In this document: one piece after another, positions 13,038 through 37,000 of the stretch | How positions within the stretch are numbered: position 1 is the stretch's first letter | Layout of the letters: each line of letters begins with the position of its first letter | NCBI GenBank assembly: GCA_947172415.1 | Contig: OX359194.1 | Coordinates: 8,394,401-8,458,400, forward strand | Direction: 5' to 3' | Origin: Chondrosia reniformis | Lineage: Eukaryota; Porifera; Demospongiae; Chondrillida; Chondrillidae | DNA length: 64,000 bases | Program-made: the position numbers and the translations under genes | The notes under the pieces: model-generated | What the model was told of the DNA's origin: nothing | Database searches by the model: none | What the model saw: the letters and a program-made list of their open reading frames with translations, nothing else

Positions 13038-16000
13038 ATGGAGGAACAAGAGTGGTACTGGGGGACAGCTAACAGGTGAGTGCGGCCTCACACGTTCTAC
13101 TAGCGGACCTCTTTCAGGCGAATATTTTAAATTACTTATTTGGTCATATAGATGTTCACTGCTCATTGGCGCCATTCTTTGCATCGCGGCTACTATACTA
13201 GTAACGGCTGACTATTCGAGCGGTCGAAGATGTGAATATGTAAGCCGTTAACAAGACGTGTTGCAGCCCATATCGCAGTTGGCAGTACTAGCTATAAACT
13301 GGTAACCCCTTTGCTGAAACGTATTGCATCTTCTCTGTTACGAGAACCGCTTAGCTTGATAGCGTCTCCCGTCTTCTTTTACAACTTATCCAAAGTCGCG
13401 ATTCCTATGGCTCAAAGATCTAGGCCAAACGGTACCCTAAGCGTACGCAATATAGAGTCGTTTGAGCTCGTACGAAGGATTTCGATACCGAATGATTTTT
13501 CTGGACAAGATTTATGAATAGCATATCTCGTAGATGGAGTGCGGTATAATCTTCATGTGAGCAGTTTCACAGACACTTGTCAAAGCTAGTGTATATTGGA
13601 GCTCGCACTGCGACATGCCTGCATGGGACTCTACCAGTCAAGTGTATTGACCACCCTATACCGTTGTAATTTGACAAGATGTTTTTCATTTTTTGATTGA
13701 TTTCCAATTGTAGCTATATGGTTCACCAGCCAATTACAGTAGAAGTAGACTTTTGTATTCAGTGATCCAATTTGGGAGTACTTTACACTTTCTTTTTGTA
13801 TGCCAGTGTCTTAGATGTTATGCTCCGTGCAGTTCTGATATTATGGCACGTCTGGTCCAACTGCTGGTCTACCGTGCAGTTATGTATTGCTATTTGTTTT
13901 GATGTTTACACTATTTTAAGCTATGTATAACCGATTGGTTTCAACTTCATTTTGGGGTGATTGGTTGTAGAACGCTGGTCCAGCTCCGAGGTACTGCCTC
14001 CTAATGTTTAAAACATTTCCATGTGGACTTTACAGAATGTGTTTCCTTCTAGTTTTGAGGACTATAGGACCTGAAAATTAAAATTAAGTTTTGTCTAACC
14101 GTTACATATTGTTATGAAATGTGCATTGATTCCGACCAGTTGACAATTCACTTTTCCAACACACTACCTCAATGTCTAATGCATACAGAAAAGTATTCAG
14201 TGTTACCTTTAATAGTACATATCTTATTTCCTGATTGTGGTGAGGTTCCACTTACCTACGTACATTGCCAATTGTTATACACTCCACGTTTAACACAATT
14301 ATAAGATAGTCTTCTACAATTAATTAAATTGTCTCTAAAACTGTTATCAGATGTATTAATTAGATACTACATTTATATAAAACATACTCAGTTAATTCAA
14401 CCCCTTTTAGCAATGTCTGTCCAGTTACTGGATCACTAGAATGATCTTTCTTTGTCTGTTTTCTCTTGCGTAAGATCTGAGGTGGCAGATGCTCTAAGAG
14501 ACATGCCTGATGGAGCCTTCCTAGTGAGGAATTCTTCTTCAAGAGAGGGAGAATATACCCTGACACTACGGTGAGTGCTAGACTCCTGACAACAGTATAA
14601 TAGCTGATTATACTGTTGTCATGGATGGGTACAGTATAATCAGTTTTAGTGAAGCAGTAAAGTTTTCTACTCATATCACAGTGACCAGATGGTATTGAAT
14701 GAATGTGTGCATGACTTGCTCGGTTGGGCTACAGACCTGGATGGAACTACTTTTTTATCATTGCAGCCATAGGTTGCCAAGGGCTACACTTTCAGTTTTC
14801 TATGAGCATTGTGTTTATAGATTTCTTTTTTATACTACTTAGGAATTTATTCTGAAAATGATTGATCTTACTGTTCTATACAGTGCTGGACACTTTCAAT
14901 TTGTTATTTACACAATACTATGGTTGTCTATGGTCATCTTGTCTTTATATTAATTTGGGACTAGTGTCTGTATCTATAGCGCTGAGGTTACATCCATACC
15001 TACGTACATACGTATGTGTCTATATGTCCATAGCTACGTATGCATATACATACATGTGTCTATCTAATTATTTCTTGCGATTGTAGAAAAGGAGGCACTA
15101 ACAAGCTTCTGAGGATTTTAGCAGAAGACGGCTACTACGGGTTCGCTTATCCACTGACGTTCACTTCAGTGAGTGACTTGGTTTCATACTATCAGAAAAA
15201 CTCGCTCATCGAGTACAACCCCCATTTGGATCTCTGCCTGCTGATGCCCTTGACCGACCCCAGGAAGGTAGGCATGGTCACCATGGTAACTGGTCAGGAC
15301 TGCAATATCCACTGTATAGGATTAACTTCAGCATCAAGGGTTTAGATTACGTTTCATGTTAGGTTATGCAATAGCTAGGGTATTAAAAGTGTCCCTACAT
15401 TTTTCACATTAAATTGTCACTCTAATGCCCCAATGGATTGCCCTGGTGTTGCCGGTGATCTCCCACAACCTCATTGGCTCTGTGTAGGAATGGGTTTGAC
15501 CAGTTCACTGCTGATAATAGAGTATTGTGGTTAATTGGTTTCCATAGCTACAAGGTAACTTGACCTTATTTAGCTGATCATTAGATTCAAGTATGTTTTA
15601 CTGTAAACTGTACTTGCTGTATCAAATTTACGTTTGAATGGTAACTCCAGACCTCAGATTGGTGTTTAATTTTAATTATTAGGACATCATGAAAGATGGA
15701 AAATGCATCAGTTGAAAGCAAATATTGTTGAATCGTCTTTCTAAGTCTAAAAAATTTGAATTTGAATAGCACTTTTTGCTTTAGTTTACTTTACATTCCT
15801 ATAAACATGTATACAACACGTCGCAACTGTCTTTTATAGTGTGTATAGTTTTTGAGTTCTAAGTGACACCATAAATGATATACATGTATATGCATCTAAG
15901 TTAGTAGAGATTAAGTAATTGGATACTACAGTGTGTAAAATATTTTTTGGTCTCTCTTTTGTTTGTTTGTAAAGTGTAAGCTAAAGGAATATTTTTCTTC

Positions 16001-19000
16001 CACACCCCTCCCTCTCCCTCCACACCCCTCCCTCTCCCTCCACACCCCTCCCTCTCCCTCCACACCCCTCCCTCTCCCTCCACACCCCTCCCTCTCCTCA
16101 CAGCGAGCTGCTTCAGTTTCCATTGACGGGATGTTGCTACGAATAAGGAATATGAAAATTAAAAGTGGTGAATTGCTTCAAGAGTACAATGAACTGAGAG
16201 AAGAGCTGACACTTGGAGGTGAAGTAAGTCCAGCCAATTGTGTGATTCCCAATCAGTTCCTTCCACCAAAGGGTTAAGCTCCTGCTGTCCACATGGACCA
16301 GAGGGTTAAGCTCCTGCTGTCCACATGGACCAGAGGGTTAAGCTCCTGCTGTCCACATGGACCAGAGGGTTAAGCTCCTGCTGTCCACATGGACCAGAGG
16401 GTTAAGCTCCTGCTGTTCACATGGACCAGAGGGTTAAGCTCCTGCTGTTCACATGGACCAGAGGGTTAAGCTCCTGCTGTCCACATGGACCAGAGGGTTA
16501 AGCTCCTGCTGTCCACATGGACCAGAGGGTTAAGCTCCTGCTGTCCACATGGACCAGAGGGTTAAGCTCCTGCTGTCCACATGGACCAGAGGGTTAAGCT
16601 CCTGCTGTCCACATGGACCAGAGGGTTAAGCTCCTGCTGTCCACATGGACCAGAGGGTTAAGCTCCTGCTGTTCACATGGACCAGAGGGTTAAGCTCCTG
16701 CTGTTCACATGGACCAGAGGGTTAATTGTGTTGACTGGCCTTCTGGTTGTGTTCCGTGCAGAAAGTGCAACTCCTGAGAGATGAGATACGTTCAGAACAG
16801 TCTGTTCTCTCACTTTTGGAGAGTCACAATCACGAATACTTTGCAAGTGTGAAAAATGCTCCGGATACAGAGAAGCGGGCGTAAGGGTAGAAGTGTTCCT
16901 TGTGACAATTACATATATTCACATATGACATATACGTAAAGGAAAAATCATTACTACATTACATAAAGCTTCATCCAGAATTCCTTTAAACACATGTGTA
17001 CATAGTCTTTTTATTTTGTGCTGAACACGTCATAACAATTTGGTTGATTAAAGATGGCCTCTTAGAAATGCAAGTAATTGTTACACAATTTAAACATTGT
17101 GTACCTGTTTCTCCTTGTTACTTTTCTGCCAATTCAGATTGCTAGAGAACTTTGATGCTAGGAAATTCAGACAACTACAATGCAAGGAGAATGAGGAAGA
17201 TTTGAAGATTAGGTTGGATTTGGCCGAGGACCACTACAGACATCTTGAGGTCAGGGTGAACAATGTGAGACCAGAACTCATGCAACTGGAGAAGGAAATT
17301 GAGACGCAGACCAGGTAATGTAACTAGAGATTGGAGAGCCTTGTATGTATAGATCATTTTCACACGTATACATAACATACCGTATATTAGTCTCGCTTCC
17401 AGCCCTTATCCGCTGTGTGCATCACTATTGTACAGTCATGCATGGAGGATAGGGACTGGAAGCTAGATTACATACATAGTATATATAATAATAATAATGA
17501 TTGTTTATTACTGTGACATGCTATACAAAACTGATATCAGTAAAGACAGCCTAACCACAAGGGTTTAGAAGTCACACTAGAAGACATTGACTGCAACTGG
17601 ATAAATTGGAGAGGAGGGGGGAGTGAATATATATACGTACATTAGGTTAAATTCCTATAGGTCCCTATATTCTAAAGTAGACAACGTGTAAGAATAGTGG
17701 TGTGTTAGATTATTTATGTACATCACATGGCGCTGAGAGAAGTAGCCACTCTTTTCTAGTGTTATTTTCTCAAACACAAGTGTTTTATCCTGTAGTTGGC
17801 TGATAAGCCATGGTATCAGCAATGTTGAGATTCAGAGACGCATGCCTCAAGTCAGCGATGAAGCTATTGTGACTGGCAACAAGAAAGATAACTTGTACAA
17901 CCTATTCTCACATCTGCATTTAAGGGGGTATGCTTCTTATTTAGAAACCTGGGCTTTAAAATATTATGTATATATGTACAAGTGTTTCCATGAATTGTTT
18001 ACTTTGGCAATGTATAGATATACAGTCATATGTCATTGGTTTATATTGATGAGATTACATTTGTCATACTAAGTTGACTAATGCTTTGCTGAATATATTA
18101 ATACTACTTCATTTTCATTTCTCTGCTGACACTTGTTGACAGGTTCCAGCCGGACAACGAGACATCACCCTATGTTGTAAGTGAAAGTGCTGCACCACTT
18201 GTGTCCTGTAGGTGACGCAGTTTTTTGTTGCCTTGGTCTTCAAGGTGTCTTCCTTTTGTGTATGTAATATGTCCTATAGGAAGGTGTTTGGAGCTAGGAA
18301 AGCCAGGCCTTGCTTTGACCTTTGCATAATAAAGTTGACCTTTGCATAATAAAGTTGACCTTCTAGTTGACCTTTGCAACCTTTTCTGACCTTAGAATCC
18401 CGGAGACTTGGTGCAGACCATTCCACTTTTGGACTCAAGGAACTGGATTGCCAAAAACTGGAGGTATGTACCTTTCAACCGTTAACCAGTTTACATGTCG
18501 AGGACCGACAGATCAGTAACTGCCTCCTCTAAAGAGTTCTTTATTTTACAAAGGTTATGATGATAAGCAATTATTTATGTATTTCCTTATTTAGTCGTGA
18601 AGATGCTGTAAAGAGACTTAGAGGGATGAGTCCAGGAACGTTTCTGATTCGTCCCAAACAGGAGGCGGCCACTGAGGTAGCATCAATACCAGAAACTGTC
18701 CACACTCACACGCTAGATCTCATGTGAGTTACGCATTCTTAGGGTGCAGATGGACAGACCTTTAGATTCATGTGACGGTACGTACCTCATTGTAGGTCTT
18801 CGGAGGGCATGCTGCATATTCGTATTTTGCAGGACTCCAGTGGAGGCTATGGTTTTGCTGAACCGTATGATTTTGACTCCATTACTGAACTTGTGTCATT
18901 CTACTCTAGCAACTCTCTCAACAGACACAACCCGAAACTCCCGGACGGTCTGAAGCTGGAATATCCGTTCTTTTTACATGCTGTTACCCGTCACAACACT

Positions 19001-19009
19001 CTCAAGTGA
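13038..19009 (+). CDS. PI3-kinase regulatory subunit, minimal p50-like paralogue
   Basis: Exons: 13038-13075, 14475-14570, 15087-15267, 16104-16223, 16762-16880, 17138-17314, 17796-17927, 18143-18176, 18396-18463, 18595-18723, 18796-19009 (435 aa). The protein starts [13 protein letters not shown], directly at the N-terminal SH2 (about 6-105; GAFLVRNS keeps the phosphotyrosine arginine). An inter-SH2 coiled coil follows (about 106-290), then the C-terminal SH2 (about 325-430; GTFLIRPK and [11 protein letters not shown]). It lacks SH3, BH and even the proline-rich leader of its neighbour. Exon lengths of 96, 119 and 177 nt are the same in both genes, which shows common origin. Expected role: binding p110 and phosphotyrosine partners. 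The two genes diverge strongly in the coiled coil, so they may prefer different catalytic subunits or receptors (inference). Confidence 0.9.
13076..14474 (+). other. First intron of the plus-strand p85-like gene
   Basis: A 1.4-kb intron, the longest of this gene. It holds scattered short reading frames without recognisable domains and no tandem repeat. It may contain regulatory sequence for the divergent promoter; nothing specific was seen. Confidence 0.5.
14588..14620. other. Perfect hairpin
   Basis: GACAACAGTATAAT and its exact reverse complement are separated by 5 nt (AGCTG). It starts 17 nt after a donor site of the plus-strand p85-like gene. Confidence 0.85.
16001..16097. repeat. 20-bp pyrimidine-rich minisatellite at a splice acceptor
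   Basis: Unit CACACCCCTCCCTCTCCCTC, almost five copies, ending 6 nt before the exon at 16104. It supplies the polypyrimidine tract. Confidence 0.9.
16272..16724. repeat. 32-bp minisatellite, about 14 copies
   Basis: Unit GGGTTAAGCTCCTGCTGTCC plus ACATGGACCAGA, intron of the plus-strand p85-like gene. The only frequent variant is a C/T change (CTGTCC/CTGTTC). Confidence 0.95.
17391..17467. repeat. Imperfect palindrome, MITE-like or structured RNA
   Basis: TCTCGCTTCCAGCCCTTATCC-type arm (20 of its bases shown as TCTCGCTTCCAGCCCTTATC) pairs with the RC of GGATAGGGACTGGAAGCTAG across about 35 nt. Located in an intron of the plus-strand p85-like gene. Confidence 0.6.
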
Positions 19010-19282
19010 AAACACTGTCTGCATCATCAGGTGTGATTGGAGATTTTAATACTATTTTTATAATTTTATACTTTTAATAATTATGTAATTTTTGTAGTAT
19101 TAATGTGTACATTAAATAGTACCAACTGTATTGTCAATCCATATATGGTGACACTTCTAAATTTAGAATGGATATTTATTAGTTTGCAATTGAGAATGTA
19201 AATTAGTACACATTCTAATGTCTGCCATAAATGCAGTACACTATATGCAGCTCATATAAACAGTAACTACTAAATGTTATGC
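19010..19282. other. Convergent 3' UTR region
   Basis: The plus-strand p85-like gene stops at 19009 and minus-strand NUDC stops at 19283. The 273 AT-rich bases between them must hold both 3' UTRs. Confidence 0.6.
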
Positions 19283-20260
19283 TCAAGTAAATTTTGCTTT
19301 AGAAAAGTCCATTTCTGGATGCTGTTCCATAAATTTCTTCAAAATGTCTTGTTTCTTCTGCTCCTCTGAGGTGGGTAGTCCCATTTCCTTTTGACGCTGG
19401 TCGTACATCATCTTCTCCACCATGCCACGTGTTTCTCCATCCAAGTCGGACAACTTTGAATTTTCTGGCTGAACTTTCTTTGTGTTAATTTCTGGGTCTG
19501 TGACTACAAGTTTACTCCACCACTCCATATCATATTGCTTATCAAACTGAACCACAACTGTTTTGCCACCCTCAAGTGTCCAAAAGCTATCCTTTGGTTT
19601 AATCTTCTTGTATAACTCTCCATTGATGATTGGAGGGTGTCCCTTCACACCAACTTTAAGCTGCTTGATTTGCACATCTACCACAACATCTCGGCTCTTC
19701 ACCTTTATGGGAAGGGTTACACGTACTTCCACTTCCTTTAGCGTCTGTGTCCACTTATAATGCTCCAAATCTGCTCCATTTCCATCATTCGGTTTTAGCT
19801 TTCCTTTGGCATCCTCATCTTCTTCTTCTTCAGCCTCTTCATTCTGCTTCCCATTCGTGGCAGCATCATTGCTAGATGAATCTCCTTCCTTTGAAGGTTC
19901 TGGTGGATTATCTTTATTTTCCATTTCCTTTTGTAATTTCTCCGCCTCCTCGTCAGTTAATTCAACAATTTTTGGCTCTTCTGTTGATGGAAGCCTTTGT
20001 TTCTTCGGTTTTGGTACCTTTTCTTCCTTTTGTTTTTCTTCTTCGCGCTCTTTAATGTTCTTCATTGCAATCGCTTCGTGTTCTCGAAACTTCTTTAATA
20101 TAATTCCCTCGGCCGAACCTCGAGCTGCTCCAGTAAAGAAATCCGTTTTACGACGCAAAAAACTAAAAAATACATTTGAGAGTTCTTCGATACCGCCAGG
20201 ACATTGCTGTGCAATTGCCAGCAGCATGCCGTCAAACTTCTCTTCTTGGCTATCAGCCAT
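19283..20260 (-). CDS. NUDC: Nuclear migration protein NUDC
   Basis: Single coding exon, 325 aa (human protein 331). An N-terminal NudC segment starts [14 protein letters not shown]. It is followed by a charged coiled-coil linker with Lys/Glu runs and an acidic stretch. The CS (p23/Hsp20-like) domain runs about residues 165-255 and contains [14 protein letters not shown] and EWWSKLV. The conserved C-terminal tail ends in EMDFSKAKF. Family role: Hsp90-linked co-chaperone needed for dynein and LIS1 function, mitosis and cytokinesis. The frame is open upstream to 20548, but those codons overlap the last NDUFA11 exon in another frame, so the family start at 20260 is used. Being intronless among intron-rich neighbours could reflect old retroposition, though the position within a tight gene row argues for a long-established locus. 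Confidence 0.95.
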   Translation of the reverse strand: MADSQEEKFDGMLLAIAQQCPGGIEELSNVFFSFLRRKTDFFTGAARGSAEGIILKKFREHEAIAMKNIKEREEEKQKEEKVPKPKKQRLPSTEEPKIVELTDEEAEKLQKEMENKDNPPEPSKEGDSSSNDAATNGKQNEEAEEEEDEDAKGKLKPNDGNGADLEHYKWTQTLKEVEVRVTLPIKVKSRDVVVDVQIKQLKVGVKGHPPIINGELYKKIKPKDSFWTLEGGKTVVVQFDKQYDMEWWSKLVVTDPEINTKKVQPENSKLSDLDGETRGMVEKMMYDQRQKEMGLPTSEEQKKQDILKKFMEQHPEMDFSKAKFT

Positions 20261-20375
20261 TTTTACAAGTCGCGGGGTTTGGCGCATGTACAAAAATGGC
20301 CTCACTTTAATACGATAGCAAAAACACTTAATAGAATACAGAACAAGTGCACGATGTAAGATGCTATAATCATGT

Positions 20376-21569
20376 TTAGTGCGACTTTGAGTCTGAGTCA
20401 GATAGATTTGGCGTAGGTGGAAACTTGGGCAACCTGACGGGTGCTGGCAGCTGTGGCAGATAAGTACCAAACCTAAGCTTGACTGCTCCACAGCATAGCC
20501 CCAAGAAAGAAGCCATACCCAGTCCAAGGGGAAGTCTGCGAGCTGCAATAAGAAAAATTATAGTCTGTGTAGTAACATTTATATATCAAGTAGTGTTATA
20601 ACATTTATATATCAAGTAGTGTTGTAACATTTATATATCAAGTAGTGTTGTAACATTTATATATCAAGTAGTGTTGTAACATTTATATATCAAGTAGTGT
20701 AGTAACATTTATATATCAAGTAGTGTTGTAACATTTATATATGAAGTAGTGTAGTAACATTTATATATGAAGTAGTGTAGTAACATTTATATATCAAGTA
20801 GTGTAGTAACATTTATATATGAAGTAGTGTAGTAACATTTATATATGAAGTAGTGTAGTAACATTTATATATCAAGTAGTGTTGTAACATTTATATATCA
20901 AGTAGTGTAGTAACATTTATATATCAAGTAGTGTAGTAACATTTATATATCAAGTAGTGTTGTAACATTTATATATGAAGTAGTGTTGTAACATTTATAT
21001 ATCAAGTAGTGTTGTAACATACTGCAAGGTGTAGTGTAGTGCTGTTACTGTGCAAGGGATCACCTCTTAATCCAAAGAGGGAACCAGCGGCCATGCCTCC
21101 CACGACTGCGTTCCAGTGGTCATCTTTATTTCTAAGCTTTGCTGTTGTGCAAGCTCCAAGTGCAAATGCAGTTCCAACAGAAGCTAAACAGAATCATATT
21201 ATAATTAACAAAAATTAAGCACATGCATATTATTTATAAGGTCACAATTTAGTGAACAACTTGAGTCATTGAATTATGTGAGTGCTTAAGAACTTGTACC
21301 TAGGAAAATTGTGTTAGCTGAAATGACTCTCAAGACTTCCCCGACCATCGGAGATTTGGTGCCCTTCATCACAGGTGGTAGGAAGCAACATGCAAACGAA
21401 CCATATGCCAGACCTGACGAGAAGGAGTATATTTAAAGCCATACACAAATATTACCCAAAAGGGCCTACCAGCTACTGCTCCATTTATAGCAAAAGGCAT
21501 CGCTTTATCGATGCAGTTGTCTCCAGCGCCAGAGTGTCCTAAATCTACACCTTCCGTAGGAGTCGCCAT
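20376..21569 (-). CDS. NDUFA11: Complex I accessory subunit NDUFA11 (B14.7)-like
   Basis: Exons: 21569-21470, 21413-21300, 21183-21064, 20542-20376 (166 aa). The small, glycine- and alanine-rich membrane protein has the Tim17/Tim22/Tim23-type fold signature. A GDNCIDKA segment, then several hydrophobic helices, and [20 protein letters not shown] match the NDUFA11 pattern. The C-terminal tail is hydrophilic and extends past the usual length (human 141 aa). Expected location is the mitochondrial inner membrane, where it stabilises respiratory complex I. Another Tim17/22/23 family member is the main alternative. Its stop lies 115 bp upstream of the NUDC start. Intron 3 carries a 26-bp minisatellite. 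Confidence 0.75.
20576..21020. repeat. 26-bp AT-rich minisatellite, about 16 copies
   Basis: Unit TAGTGTTGTAACATTTATAT plus ATCAAG, last intron of NDUFA11. Confidence 0.95.
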
Positions 21570-21857
21570 TTTCTAGGAAGTATTGAATGACATGAAGGCG
21601 TGACCAGAAAAATACACGTATGAGTTGCCGTATTACCGTAGTAGACATCTATAAAGCGCCGTGTTTAGAAATTTTAATGTATTATATTTGCCATACTGTC
21701 AGTGAATATTGTCAATTGTCAATTGCTGCCTCACTCCACAGCTAACATCACATGTATACACAGTCTGTAATAATAACATTGCAACATAACATATTTAATA
21801 TCCATAGGGTAAAGTGATTAAGAATACAGTCACAGTTCTATAATAAAAATCCAAAAC
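21570..21857. other. Gap between DOT1L stop and NDUFA11 start
   Basis: Holds the DOT1L 3' UTR and the NDUFA11 promoter (288 bp). AT-rich, no reading frame of note. Confidence 0.55.
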
Positions 21858-33695
<11,838 letters not shown>

Positions 33696-34041
33696 TGTCT
33701 CTCGGGCGCGCGCTGCTTCACGAAGAGACGGTCTCGCCTCACTAGTCACTTGAGACAGCTACTACGCCTAAAACTACTAATTCAAAAGGATTCTATTATT
33801 GTCCGCTAAATCAAAGTCCATTATCAACGAAAACTTCAACTACAGGGACGCCAATCCAGCTCAAGAATTTTCTTCCAATACCGGAAGTCATGGGAATAAT
33901 AAACGTGACGTCATAATGAACTGGCATTCCTTGACATAATTCATCAACTTATGCACAAGAGAATACCAAAATAAAACGCGGCAATGGAATAAAAAATCAA
34001 TGAGTTCAGAATTCGTTCATTAAACCTTGACCTAGTCATTT
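33696..34041 (-). promoter_or_regulatory. DOT1L promoter and FZR1 3' UTR
   Basis: 346 bp between the FZR1 stop and the DOT1L ATG. The part next to DOT1L is locally CpG-rich (CTCGGGCGCGCGCTGC near 33701), consistent with a promoter. Confidence 0.5.
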
Positions 34042-37000
34042 TCACCTCAGGTAGGTCATTGCATTCAACAGGGAGACATTTTCCTAACAGAAAAGGGTAC
34101 ATTATAATTACATACATAATATAAATGTATAAAATGTACAGTCATTGTGTTATAACACAATATACATTTACCTTAGCAAAATTCACTTTACTGAAAACCT
34201 GCCAAAATCTCAGAGTCTCATCTCCTGCTCCAGTGACTATATTCTCCCCATCAGGTGAGGTTGCCTGATACACACATATAACACACAGCTATAAGGCAAT
34301 AGACTCAGTGCAGCATGCAGTGTTAATAGCTAACACTTTGCATTGATAACAAGAGTAAGATTCAGTGATGTGGAACAACAGAGAGAGTCTGGAATGCATC
34401 TGGTAAGTGGGAGATGTCATATTATCAACATTGCAAGTTCAGGGCATAACAAGTCATGTGACCAGTATACATATCTCATCAATTACACTCTATAGGAAAT
34501 TGATACCTCATGCACCCAATGACAAGCACTAGCAGACAGGCGTGTTGCAATTAAATAAAGACCACCACATACCAACAACTCACCATGTACAGAACTCTCT
34601 TTGTGTGTCCAGTCAACTTGGCAATCTGTGACATTGAAGGGTAGCGCCACACAGTAATGTGGTTCTGGGAGTAGCCGTGAGTACTGACTAGCTCATGACC
34701 ATTACTTGACCAAGCAAGATTGCAAACCTGCAAAGGAATCACATACATATATATACACCCTATACATCCTATACAGGACACATGGGTAAAGGGGAGGGGC
34801 CACAGGTAAAGGGGAGGGGCCGCAGGTAAAGGGGAGGGGCCGCAGGTAAAGGGGAGGGGCCACAGGTAAAGGGGAGGGGCCACAGGTAAAGGGGAGGGGC
34901 CACAGGTAAAGGGGAGGGGCCACAGGTAAAGGGGAGGGGCCATAGGTAAAGGGGAGGGGCCACAGGTAAAGGGGAGGGGCCACAGATAAAGGGGAGGGGC
35001 CACATGTAAAGGGGAGGGGCCACATGTAAAGGGGAGGGGCCACAGGTAAAGGGGAGGGGCCACAGGTAAAGGGGAGGGGCCACATGTAAAGGGGAGGGGC
35101 CACAGGTAAAGGGGAGGGGCCACAGGTAAAGGGGAGGGGCCACATGTAAAGGGGAGGGGCCACAGGTAAAGGGGAGGGGCCATAGGTAAAGGGGAGGGGA
35201 CACAGGTAAAGGGGAGGGGCCACAGGTAAAGGGGAGGGGCCACAGGTAAAGAAGAGGGGCCACAGGTAAGGGACTGTCTTCCGGATCTTCTCACCTGAGA
35301 GCCTGTGTCCAAATGCTGCACCTGCTGGCCAGTGGTGGTGTTCCAGAATCGAATGGTTTTATCAGCTGTTCCCCCACCTGAAGCCAGAAGATTGTTGCAT
35401 TGAGGCGACCATGACAACGCTTTCACTGCTGCCATGTGATCAGCAAACTTGTAGACGGGCTTTAGGGAACTGATGGAGGGCCAGTGCCAAACAAACAGTT
35501 TGTTATCATTTCCTCCAGAGGCCAGCATCTGCCTGTCATGTGACCACCGCAGCCCACACACTTCCTGTTGGTGCATGGAGAGCACATGCAGGGGCTGGTG
35601 GGACCTCTGGTGGTCCCATATACAAATGGTCCTGTCCCGAGATCCTGAGGCCAGGTAGTCTCCGTTCCATGCTAGGGACCCCACACGCCCCAAGTGCTCA
35701 GAGAGTGTGGCAAAGTTACTGATGGATGTGGTGTCCCATATGTTCACATGTCCCTTATCAGTGCCAACAGCCAGATACTGACCCTAACGAGAGATCAACA
35801 AAATTATGTACATGAACAGTTGACTAAACTCAATGTTTGTATTAGTAACCAATCCAGTCAACTAATAACACAAGTGTGTGTGTGTTCCAATCTTACCCTC
35901 TCAGACCATGCCACAGCAGTGACTAGGTCGTTGTCGTTCATGTCGCATAGCTTTGTTACCTGTCCACTGCCAGCATTCCAGAGGTACACTGAGGGACCCA
36001 GACCAACTGCCAGCACATTCTGTGAGGACCAGTCCAAGAGGTTGAGGTAGAAGTCATCTTGCAGGTCTGGGGCATCCAACACTCTGTAGGGTATCTTTGG
36101 GATCTTCCGTGTCACCTACGTACACATGCACAACTCAGAACTCAAATGAATGAGTACAACAGAAGAGAGTTTCAAACGAGAACTGACCTTCCGAGGAGAC
36201 TGAAGCAACTTTTTTCTGTAAAAAAAGTTTAGTATTATGAATATGTGGAGGTAATCACACACAGGAATGCATACTTACGATGCAGGGCTGACAGGACCAT
36301 ATATAGGGGCCTTGAACGAGCTGTGTTGCTTCACAGGACTAGTGTACTTTAGGACAGGACTGTCACACACGGAGTTATCAGAGAAGGAGTGTCCATTGTT
36401 CTGTGAAGAGATATGCGACATCAAACAAGTGTCAGGGAGAGAGCAGATGTGAGGAGAGAGCAGATGGGAGGAGAGAGCAGATGGGAGGAGAGAGCAGATG
36501 GGAGGAGAGAGCAGATGGGAGGAGAGAGCAGATGGGAGGAGAGAGCAGATGGGAGGAGAGAGCAGATGGGGGGAGGAGAGAGCAGATGGGAGGGGGAGAG
36601 CAGATGGGAGGAGGAGAGAGCAGATGGGAGGAGGAGAGAGCAGATGGGAGGAGGAGAGAGCAGATGGGAGGAGGAGAGAGCAGATGGGAGGAGGAGAGAG
36701 CAGATGGGAGGAGAGAGCAGATGGGAGGAGGAGAGAGCAGATGGGAGGAGAGGGCAGATGTGAGGAGGAGAGAGCAGATGGGAGGAGAGAGCAGATGGGA
36801 GGAGGAGAGAGCAGATGTGAGGAGGAGAGAGCAGATGTGAGGAGAGGGCAGATGTGAGGAGGAGAGAGCAGATGTGAGGAGGAGAGAGCAGATGGGGGAG
36901 GAGAGAGCAGATGTGAGGAGGAGAGAGCAGATGGGAGGAGAGAGCAGATGGGAGGAGAGGGCAGATGTGAGGAGAGGGCAGATGTGAGGAGGAGAGAGCA

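Noticed and set aside
16272-16724. Telomere-like GGGTTAA motifs
   Set aside because: They occur once per 32-bp unit, not as a tandem hexamer or heptamer.
19283-20260. NUDC as a processed pseudogene, because it has no introns
   Set aside because: Full length, intact frame and all family segments are present; no poly(A) tract or target duplication was seen.
20261-20548. 96-residue N-terminal extension of NUDC
   Set aside because: The NUDC family start is at 20260; the extension overlaps the true NDUFA11 last exon in another frame.
34702-35263. Two overlapping Pro/Leu/Trp repeat frames on the minus strand
   Set aside because: Alternative frames of the 20-bp minisatellite in the FZR1 intron.
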